This document shows positions 1 through 5,650 of a stretch of 7,963 nt of DNA, one piece after another. Under the pieces are notes generated by a model. It was not told the origin of the DNA and ran no database searches. It was given only the letters and a program-made list of their open reading frames with translations. The stretch comes from Nitrospirota bacterium (GTDB lineage: Bacteria; Nitrospirota; CAKKRA01; 9FT-COMBO-42-15): positions 1-7,963 of the forward strand of contig JACRON010000198.1 in assembly GCA_016214425.1 (NCBI GenBank), written 5' to 3'. Each line of letters opens with the position of its first letter. The first letter of the stretch is position 1. Position numbers and translations under genes: made by a program.

Positions 1-1586
1 CAGCAGAAAGATTTCCAAACAATCCTGCAATCTTTTTCTTTGGCAAAAAAATAACATACAAGGAATTAAATGAGCTTACAAACAGATTTGCAAATGCGCT
101 TATTGCGCTCGGTGTAAAAAAGGGCGACCGTGTGGCGTTGATGCTTCCAAATTGTCCGCAGGCAGTATTTACATATTACGGCGCGCTAAGAATAGGCGCA
201 ATCGTTGTTCAGACCAATCCATTGTATGTTGAAAGGGAGATAGAGGTTCAGATGAAGGATTCAGGCGCTGAGACCATTGTTGCCTTAGACCTCTTTTTCC
301 CGCGTATAAAAAATATTCTGGCAAATACAAATCTCAAGAGGGTTATAATTACAGGCGTAAAGGATTATCTTCCCCCTTTATTAAAACTGCTCTATCCTAT
401 TAAGGCATTGCTTGAAGGCCACCTAATAAGCGTTGATAAGAAGCCTCCTGTATATGACCTCCTCAGGCTCTTAAAAGAAGCTAAGGCTGAGCCACCGTCT
501 GTTCAAGTTGCATCTAATGATGTTGCACTTCTGCAGTATACAGGCGGCACAACAGGCATACCAAAAGGCGTAATCCTTACACACAGAAATCTTATTGCAA
601 ATGTTATGCAGTGCAGAAACTGGATGCCGAGCCTGAAAGATGGAAATGAGGTATTCTTGGGTGTAACGCCGTTCTTTCATGTATTCGGCATGACAGCAAT
701 TATGAATCTGGGGATTTATACAGGCGCTGCGCTTGTGCTTCTGCCGAGATTTAAGACAGAGGATGCATTAAAGGCTGTTGTCAAGCATAAGGCAACGATT
801 TTTATTGGCGTAGAGGCAATGTATGTGGCAATAAACAATTTTCCTAAGATACAAAAATATGACCTCTCATCAATAAAAATATGCATAAGCGGCGCTGGCA
901 CCCTTCATGTTGAGGTGCAGAATAAATTTGAGAGCTTAACAGGCGGGAAGCTTGTTGAGGGCTACGGCCTTTCTGAGGCATCGCCAGTAACACACTGTAA
1001 TCCTATCCATGGAAAGAGGGTGAAAGGCAGCATCGGCCTGCCGTTTCCAGATGTGGATATTAAGATAGTGGATGTTGAAACGAGCAAGAAGGTTCTTGGT
1101 ATAAATGAGATTGGCGAGCTGATTATTAAAGGTCCGCAGGTGATGAAGGGATACTGGAATAAGTCTGATGAGACTGCAAACACATTAAGGGACGGCTGGC
1201 TCTATACAGGCGATGTAGCAAGGATGGACGAGGACGGCTTCTTTTATATAGAAGAGCGAAAAAAGGATATGATTAAGACCGTTGGCGAGAATGTGTATCC
1301 AAAGGAGGTTGAGGAGGTTATATTCAGGCATCACAAGGTGCAGGATGTTGTTGTCGTTGGCATACCCGAAGAATTTAAGGGCGAGATGATAAAGGCGTAT
1401 ATTGTTTTAAAGAACGGCGAAACATCAACAGCAGAGGAGATAATAGAGCACTGCAAAAAAAATCTTGCAAAGTTTAAAGTGCCAAAGGAAATAGAATTCA
1501 GAAAAGAGCTGCCAAAGACGATGATAGGGAAGGTATTACGAAGAGTTTTAAAAGACGAAGAGATGAAGAAGAGAGGGAAATCCTAA
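1..1586 (+). CDS. fadD: Long-chain fatty acid-CoA ligase (AMP-forming), 5' end outside window
   Basis: Activates a fatty acid to acyl-CoA via an acyl-adenylate, using ATP and CoA, on the cytoplasmic side. The frame is open from base 3 and already shows family sequence (AERFPNNPAI, ITYKELNELTNRFANAL), so the GTG at 132 is internal and the true start lies left of the window. 527 residues are visible; the family is about 550, so roughly 30 are missing. In visible numbering: P-loop YTGGTTGIPKG at 179-189, YGLSEASP at 321-328, GWLYTGD (ATP-ribose Asp) at 398-404, hinge region ERKKDMIK near 419, and the catalytic Lys of PKTMIGK at 510 near the C-terminus. All catalytic motifs are intact. One difference from the common pattern is GVEAMY (about 269-274) where most relatives have GVPT(L/M)Y. 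Family assignment is firm. Chain-length preference cannot be read from the sequence; a medium- or branched-chain substrate is possible given the mutase downstream. Confidence 0.93.
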   Translation, partial: AERFPNNPAIFFFGKKITYKELNELTNRFANALIALGVKKGDRVALMLPNCPQAVFTYYGALRIGAIVVQTNPLYVEREIEVQMKDSGAETIVALDLFFPRIKNILANTNLKRVIITGVKDYLPPLLKLLYPIKALLEGHLISVDKKPPVYDLLRLLKEAKAEPPSVQVASNDVALLQYTGGTTGIPKGVILTHRNLIANVMQCRNWMPSLKDGNEVFLGVTPFFHVFGMTAIMNLGIYTGAALVLLPRFKTEDALKAVVKHKATIFIGVEAMYVAINNFPKIQKYDLSSIKICISGAGTLHVEVQNKFESLTGGKLVEGYGLSEASPVTHCNPIHGKRVKGSIGLPFPDVDIKIVDVETSKKVLGINEIGELIIKGPQVMKGYWNKSDETANTLRDGWLYTGDVARMDEDGFFYIEERKKDMIKTVGENVYPKEVEEVIFRHHKVQDVVVVGIPEEFKGEMIKAYIVLKNGETSTAEEIIEHCKKNLAKFKVPKEIEFRKELPKTMIGKVLRRVLKDEEMKKRGKS

Positions 1587-1695
1587 ATTCGGAAGCGAAC
1601 CAGAGAATCGGGGAAGGGGTGAATCGGGGAAATTTTTTGTCTCCGTTTCGCCGTTTCCCCCTCTCTCCGCTTCGATTTATTCTATTTAGAATTTA
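1584..1695. repeat. Imperfect palindromic element between the ligase and ferredoxin-ETF genes
   Basis: Nested complementary arms run across almost the whole intergenic space. The outer arms are TAAATTC (1584-1590) and GAATTTA (1689-1695). Inside these, GAAGCG (1592-1597) pairs with CGCTTC (1668-1673), AGAGA (1602-1606) with TCTCT (1662-1666), and GGGGAA (1610-1615) with TTCCCC (1655-1660). GGGGA (1626-1630) can pair with TCTCC (1640-1644) if one G-U pair is allowed, around a T-rich loop. The left half holds the direct repeat GAATCGGGGAA twice (1605-1615 and 1621-1631), and the right half the related CCGTTT twice (1643-1648, 1651-1656). The element begins at the ligase stop codon. It is more G/C-clustered than its flanks and looks like a small dispersed palindromic repeat (REP/MITE-like). 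It could fold in mRNA as a terminator or processing site, but no T-run directly follows the stem. Pairing is read directly; the mobile-repeat interpretation is inference. Confidence 0.6.
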
Positions 1696-1710
1696 GTGCT
1701 TTATTAAAAT

Positions 1711-2460
1711 ATGCCAATAAAAATCATTATAGAAAAATGCAACGGCTGCCAGCTCTGCATACCTGCCTGCCCTTACGGGGCAATAGGCATGGAAGGTGAT
1801 AAGGCAGTGCTCTTTGAAAGCTGTGTCCACTGCGGCATCTGCATAGATAGCTGCCCTCTTGGCGCAATAATTGAGGTAAGCGAATCAGGCGAAACAGTGC
1901 AAAAGACTATCAGTTTCAGCAATATCCTTGTAATTGGAGAGACAGACAAAGCAGGCATCACAAAGCTGAGCAGAGAGATATTAGGCAAGGCAAGGGAGTT
2001 TGCAGATGTTGTTGGTGTTAGTGTTTGGTTAATATTTTTTGCAAGCGACGAGAATTTAGCAAAAGAGGCAATAAATCTTGGGGCAGATGAAGTTCTGCTT
2101 TTAGAGGGTATAAATACAACTTCTTATAAAATAGCTTCCATTGTAAAGGCGATTTCTGGTATAATTGAGCAAAAAAGGCCAGAGATTATTTTTGCAGGCG
2201 AGACAATATTGGGATGCGATGTGATGCCGAGGATAGCCCAGAGATTTGCAACCGGGATATTGTCAGGGTGCACAGGCATTGAGATTGATGCAGTTGACAG
2301 GGCTTTATCCTGCACAAGGCCTTTTTTTGGCAGGAGGATTATGGGAATTACATCCTGTACACAGCACAGGCCGCAATTAATCATGATAAAAGAGGGTATA
2401 TTCAGGGAGGGAGGACAGTATAAGGGGAGAACAGGAAATATTGAAATAATAAAATTGTAA
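1711..2460 (+). CDS. Ferredoxin fused to ETF alpha N-terminal domain, lacking the FAD domain
   Basis: Likely electron carrier or ETF-associated protein. Residues 1-55 form a 2x[4Fe-4S] ferredoxin with Cys10/13/16/20 and Cys38/41/44/48, both followed by Pro. Residues about 71-235 match domain I of electron transfer flavoprotein alpha, including KRPEIIFAGET, SGCTGIEID, RPFFGRRIMGI and QHRPQ. Full ferredoxin-type ETF alpha subunits of anaerobes are about 400 residues and continue into a roughly 130-residue FAD-binding domain. This protein stops at residue 249, just where that domain should begin, and the next 62 bases encode nothing like it. No ETF beta gene is in the window. The ATG at 1711 has no convincing Shine-Dalgarno sequence; the AT-rich stretch before it abuts the palindromic element. 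By family knowledge domain I contacts ETF beta, so a partner is expected elsewhere. Electron transfer by the two clusters alone is plausible; flavin chemistry by this chain alone is not. A decayed ETF alpha is the main alternative. Confidence 0.85.
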   Translation: MPIKIIIEKCNGCQLCIPACPYGAIGMEGDKAVLFESCVHCGICIDSCPLGAIIEVSESGETVQKTISFSNILVIGETDKAGITKLSREILGKAREFADVVGVSVWLIFFASDENLAKEAINLGADEVLLLEGINTTSYKIASIVKAISGIIEQKRPEIIFAGETILGCDVMPRIAQRFATGILSGCTGIEIDAVDRALSCTRPFFGRRIMGITSCTQHRPQLIMIKEGIFREGGQYKGRTGNIEIIKL

Positions 2461-2472
2461 CTTCAGGGGGTC

Positions 2473-2498
2473 TCGGAATGGAGCGAAGCTCCATCCGG
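2473..2498. other. Strong hairpin before the response regulator gene
   Basis: A perfect 7-bp stem ATGGAGC (2478-2484) / GCTCCAT (2488-2494) closes on a GAA loop. With A2477 bulged, it extends by GGC and a G-U pair to 2473/2498. No T-run follows, so it is a poor intrinsic terminator. It may be an mRNA processing or stability element, or a small palindromic repeat. It lies 24 bases upstream of the next start codon and leaves that ribosome binding site (GAGGTGA, 2509-2515) free. Confidence 0.5.
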
Positions 2499-2522
2499 AT
2501 AGAATGGTGAGGTGATAATATT

Positions 2523-3479
2523 ATGGAAGAAGATAAAAAGGGAATTCAATGGATTGTTAAAGGCAAGAATATTCTTCTCTCATTTCTTGGCGAAGGATAC
2601 TCATTTAACTGGGAGATAGTTATGGATCTTGAAACAGGCAGGGTGGTAGGGAGCGCCATTGGAGAAAGAGAGGATGCCCCATTGGTCTCAGAGGCTATTA
2701 CAAATGCCCTATTTGCTGTAAACAACAGACCATCTGAAATTATATTAATCCACAAGTCTCCTACGCTTTTCAATGAGGTTCAGGGATACCTTTCTCTAAA
2801 GGGCATACAGATACCGCTATTACAACCTACCACACAATATGAGGTCAAGGGATATATAATAGATATGTATCTTGAACAGTTTGAAAGAAAGGTTAAGACC
2901 ATTGAGATAAAAGGCAAGACAAAGCTGGAGGTTGCAAGGCAGATAATGAAAACAATGGTCTCTCTTTATACATCAATGATAAATGACCCGCCGAAGAGAT
3001 TTGTTGAAGAAAAGAGGGCTGAGCCGGTATATACACCTCCGCCTGTTAAAGAGCATGTATTACAGGCAGAGGTGAAGCAGACAAAGTTCTCTTTATCAGG
3101 TAGTGGAAAGCCGAGGATACTTATTGCTGATGACAGCTATTCGGAGCTGCAGCTTGTGGAAATGGTATTGAAAGAGGCGGGCTATGATACTGTTACTGTT
3201 ATGGATGGAGAGGCTGCTGAATATAAGATGCGTGTTGAAAAATTTGATGCTGCTGTAATAGACATTATTATGCCTAAAAAGAACGGCTATCAGGTCTGCA
3301 GGGATATGAGAAAGGACCCTGCATATAAAGATATTCCTATTATTATGGTTTCCTCTAAGAATCAGGCCAGCGATAAAGTATGGGGGCTGAGGCAGGGAGC
3401 GAATGAATATCTTGTAAAACCATTTAATCCCAATGATCTGGTAAAGGCAATAAAAAAATATGTAAAGCTCCCCGCCTGA
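2523..3479 (+). CDS. Response regulator: unknown N-terminal domain plus PilH/CheY-like receiver
   Basis: Cytoplasmic signalling protein of 318 residues with no signal peptide or membrane segment. Residues about 1-155 form an alpha/beta domain I do not recognise with confidence. It includes VMDLETGRVVGSAIGERE, then a segment typical of an alpha/beta fold (SEIILIHKSP, LSLKGIQIPLLQP); a distant likeness to DUF6930-type domains is possible but unproven. A Pro/charged linker (about 156-195) leads to a complete receiver domain at 197-315, with acidic pair Asp203-Asp204, phospho-acceptor Asp247 in AVIDIIMP, Ser277 in MVSSK and Lys299 in LVKPF. The stretch KVWGLRQGANEYLVKPF is very like the PilH/PilG receivers of type IV pilus systems. 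There is no DNA-binding output domain, so the phosphorylation state probably controls the N-terminal domain or a partner. The start is supported by GAGGTGA at 2509-2515. The stop lies 10 bases before the mutase start, implying cotranscription. The cognate kinase is not in the window. Confidence 0.82.
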   Translation: MEEDKKGIQWIVKGKNILLSFLGEGYSFNWEIVMDLETGRVVGSAIGEREDAPLVSEAITNALFAVNNRPSEIILIHKSPTLFNEVQGYLSLKGIQIPLLQPTTQYEVKGYIIDMYLEQFERKVKTIEIKGKTKLEVARQIMKTMVSLYTSMINDPPKRFVEEKRAEPVYTPPPVKEHVLQAEVKQTKFSLSGSGKPRILIADDSYSELQLVEMVLKEAGYDTVTVMDGEAAEYKMRVEKFDAAVIDIIMPKKNGYQVCRDMRKDPAYKDIPIIMVSSKNQASDKVWGLRQGANEYLVKPFNPNDLVKAIKKYVKLPA

Positions 3480-3480
3480 C

Positions 3481-3487
3481 AAGGTGG
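3481..3487 (+). promoter_or_regulatory. Shine-Dalgarno-like run next to crowded GTG/GTG/ATG starts
   Basis: AAGGTGG differs from the ideal AAGGAGG by one base and is followed by in-frame GTG (3484, 3487) and ATG (3490). ATG at 3490 is preferred, although the spacing of about 2-3 bases is unusually short. The GTG at 3484 lies inside this run and would have no binding site of its own. Confidence 0.45.
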
Positions 3488-3489
3488 TG

Positions 3490-5169
3490 ATGGGAAAAAA
3501 CAGTAATAAAGAAAAGATCGGGGCTGAAAAAAAACGATGGACAGACGAGTTACTCAGGTCAAATCTTAAATTGCTGCCTGAGCGCCTTCCTGCCTTCACA
3601 ACAGTATCCAATCTGCTGATAGATGATCTAATCTATACACCAGCAGATATACCAGACTTCATTTATATAAGGGACCTCGGTTTCTCAGGTGAGTATCCAT
3701 TCACACGGGGAATCTATCCATCCATGTACCGCGGCCGCATCTGGACAATGCGGGAATTTGCTGGATACGGCACAGCAGATGAAACAAATAAGAGATTCAA
3801 ATATCTGCTTAAAAAAGGGCAGACAGGATTAAGCGTTGCCTTTGACCTTCCGACATTAATGGGCTATGACTCAGACCATCCCCGCTCAACTGGAGAGGTT
3901 GGAAGATGCGGTGTTGCCATTGATTCGCTCGCTGATATGGAGCGACTTTTTAAAGATATACCACTTGATAAGATTACAACATCAATGACCATCAATGCGC
4001 CAGCGTCAGTTATCTTTGCAATGTATATTGCGCTTGCTGAAAAAAGAGGGATACAATTATCGCAGCTTGGCGGGACAATCCAGAATGATATTTTAAAGGA
4101 GTATATTGCGCAAAAGGAGTGGATATATCCGCCAAGACCATCGGTAAGGTTAATAACTGATACTATTTCTTATTGTATAAAGAATATACCGAAGTGGCAT
4201 CCTATCAGCATCAGCGGCTACCACATAAGGGAGGCGGGCGCAACTGCTGTTCAGGAGCTTGCCTTTACTTTATCAGACGGCCTTACCTATGTGGATGCAT
4301 GCATCAAGGCAGGCATGAGAATAGATGAGTTTGCAGGAAGGCTTTCATTCTTTTTCAATTCCCATAATGATTTTTTTGAGGAGATTGCAAAGTTCAGGGC
4401 AGCAAGAAGGATCTGGGCAAGGGAAATAAAAGAGAGATACAGGCCAAAGGACTTTCATTCAATGCAGATGCGATTTCACACACAGACAGCAGGATGCTCT
4501 TTAACAGCGCAGCAGCCATATAATAATATAGTAAGGACAGCCATTCAGGCGCTTGCAGCAGTTTTAGGCGGCACACAGTCGCTCCATACAAATTCAATGG
4601 ATGAGACTTTATCACTTCCCACGGAAAGGGCTGTAACCATCGCACTTCGGACACAGCAGATTATTGCACATGAGAGCGGTGTGACGAATACAGTTGATCC
4701 ATTAGGCGGTTCGTATTTTATTGAATACCTTACAAATAAGATTGAAGAAGAGGTGTATAAGTATTTTAAAAAGATTGATGAGATTGGCGGCATGGTAGAG
4801 GCAATACAGCAGGGATTTCCCCAGAGGGAGATTGCAAGAAGCGCGCAGTGGTATCAACATGCAATTGAAAAGAAGGAGAAGATAGTAGTCGGCTTAAATG
4901 AATTTGTAGAGGAAGTGGAGCCGATTGAGACGCTAAAGATAGGGCCAGAGATAGAGGAAAGACAGATTAAAGCAGTAAAAGGGATAAGGAAAAAGCGGAA
5001 TAAAAAGAGATGGGAAGCATCTTTGGAAAGATTAAAAGGGGCAGCAGAAGGCAAGGATAATCTTATGCCCTATATAATAGATGCAGTAAAGGCTTATGCT
5101 ACAGTTGGCGAAATCTGCGATACATTAAAAGAGGTCTTTGGTGAATATAAAGAGCCGGCGCTATTCTAA
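3490..5169 (+). CDS. icmA: B12-dependent acyl-CoA mutase large subunit, isobutyryl-CoA mutase type
   Basis: TIM-barrel substrate-binding subunit of an adenosylcobalamin-dependent carbon-skeleton mutase; it works with the separate B12-binding subunit encoded next. 559 residues from ATG 3490 (561 from GTG 3484), close to IcmA (about 566) and lacking the fused B12 domain of single-chain MCM. Aligned by eye to Propionibacterium MCM it matches without gaps from Tyr75 to Ser285. Tyr75, Met78, Arg82, Thr85, Arg87, Ser114, Thr195, Gln197, His244, Arg283 and Ser285 are all kept. The two specificity residues differ: Tyr89 becomes Phe (REFAGYG, Phe90 in ATG numbering) and Arg207, which binds the methylmalonyl carboxylate, becomes Gln (YIAQKEWIYPP, Gln208). 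Phe/Gln is the isobutyryl-CoA mutase pair (n-butyryl-CoA to isobutyryl-CoA); 2-hydroxyisobutyryl-CoA mutase has Ile/Gln. Asn236 becomes His237. The 3' end overlaps the next gene. Mutase family is certain; ICM over MCM is a residue-based inference. No MeaB-type GTPase or epimerase gene is nearby. Confidence 0.9.
   Translation: MGKNSNKEKIGAEKKRWTDELLRSNLKLLPERLPAFTTVSNLLIDDLIYTPADIPDFIYIRDLGFSGEYPFTRGIYPSMYRGRIWTMREFAGYGTADETNKRFKYLLKKGQTGLSVAFDLPTLMGYDSDHPRSTGEVGRCGVAIDSLADMERLFKDIPLDKITTSMTINAPASVIFAMYIALAEKRGIQLSQLGGTIQNDILKEYIAQKEWIYPPRPSVRLITDTISYCIKNIPKWHPISISGYHIREAGATAVQELAFTLSDGLTYVDACIKAGMRIDEFAGRLSFFFNSHNDFFEEIAKFRAARRIWAREIKERYRPKDFHSMQMRFHTQTAGCSLTAQQPYNNIVRTAIQALAAVLGGTQSLHTNSMDETLSLPTERAVTIALRTQQIIAHESGVTNTVDPLGGSYFIEYLTNKIEEEVYKYFKKIDEIGGMVEAIQQGFPQREIARSAQWYQHAIEKKEKIVVGLNEFVEEVEPIETLKIGPEIEERQIKAVKGIRKKRNKKRWEASLERLKGAAEGKDNLMPYIIDAVKAYATVGEICDTLKEVFGEYKEPALF
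5131..5134 (+). promoter_or_regulatory. Ribosome binding site inside icmA that sets the icmB start
   Basis: GAGG (within AAAGAGGT) lies 6 bases before GTG 5141 but only 3 before TTG 5138. GTG is therefore the better start for the small subunit. Its position inside the upstream coding sequence implies translational coupling of the two subunits. Confidence 0.5.
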
Positions 5170-5560
5170 AAAGAGGATTCGTGTTCTCCTTGCAAAGGCA
5201 GGACTTGACGGCCATGATAGGGGGATAAAGATAATTGCCATGGCATTGCGTGATGCAGGCATGGAGGTAATATACCTCGGTCTGCGCCAGACACCAGAGG
5301 AGATTGTAAACGCTGCTCTGGAGGAGGATGTGGATGTTATTGGCATAAGCCTCCTCTCTGGCGCGCATAATCAGATATTCCCAAAATTATTAAAGCTGAT
5401 GAAGGCGAGTGGATTAAAGGACAGGCTTTTGATTGGCGGTGGTATAATTCCAAAACAAGACATAGAAAGGCTGAAGAAAAAGGGCGTTGCAGAGGTATTT
5501 ACTCCGGGGACAAATACAGAGGAGATTATCAGGTTTATAAAAAAGGCTGTTAATAGATAA
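5141..5560 (+). CDS. icmB: B12-binding small subunit of acyl-CoA mutase
   Basis: Cobalamin-binding subunit that pairs with the preceding large subunit to carry adenosylcobalamin for the radical rearrangement. It is 139 residues from GTG 5141, close to known IcmB (about 136) and to split-MCM small subunits. The B12 motif is intact: AKAGLDGHDRG holds the DxHxxG core, with His25 as the lower cobalt ligand, Asp23 its partner and Lys19 matching Lys604/Asp608/His610 of Propionibacterium MCM. SLLSGAH supplies the SxL motif and LIGGGIIP the glycine motif; the whole is a Rossmann-like B12 fold. The reading frame overlaps the large subunit by 29 bases. The 3' end (EEIIRFIKKAVNR) is complete. The protein itself does not tell MCM from ICM; that rests on the large subunit. 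TTG at 5138 is the alternative start. Confidence 0.92.
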   Translation: MNIKSRRYSKKRIRVLLAKAGLDGHDRGIKIIAMALRDAGMEVIYLGLRQTPEEIVNAALEEDVDVIGISLLSGAHNQIFPKLLKLMKASGLKDRLLIGGGIIPKQDIERLKKKGVAEVFTPGTNTEEIIRFIKKAVNR

Positions 5561-5650
5561 CAAAAGGATATATATATTCTACTTGATTAAGGATGGTTGA
5601 AATAATAAACTTGAGGGTAAGGATGTAAGGGGGAAAGGAGCAGGTTAAAA

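Noticed and set aside
132..134. GTG at 132 as the start of the acyl-CoA ligase
   Set aside because: The same frame is open back to base 3 and encodes conserved ligase sequence, so the gene simply runs off the left edge.
2461..2522. Frameshift hiding the FAD domain of the ferredoxin-ETF protein
   Set aside because: Only 62 bases lie before the next gene, and they hold a hairpin and a ribosome binding site. There is no room for a domain of about 130 residues.
3096..3611. Reverse-strand open frame of 171 codons across the response regulator/mutase junction
   Set aside because: It overlaps two well-supported + strand genes, and its product shows no recognisable motif.
5548..5578. Sigma-70 promoter before the TPR gene (TATATT at 5573-5578)
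   Set aside because: The -10-like box sits in a simple TATATA run, and no acceptable -35 box lies 16-18 bases upstream. A promoter in this gap is likely but cannot be placed.
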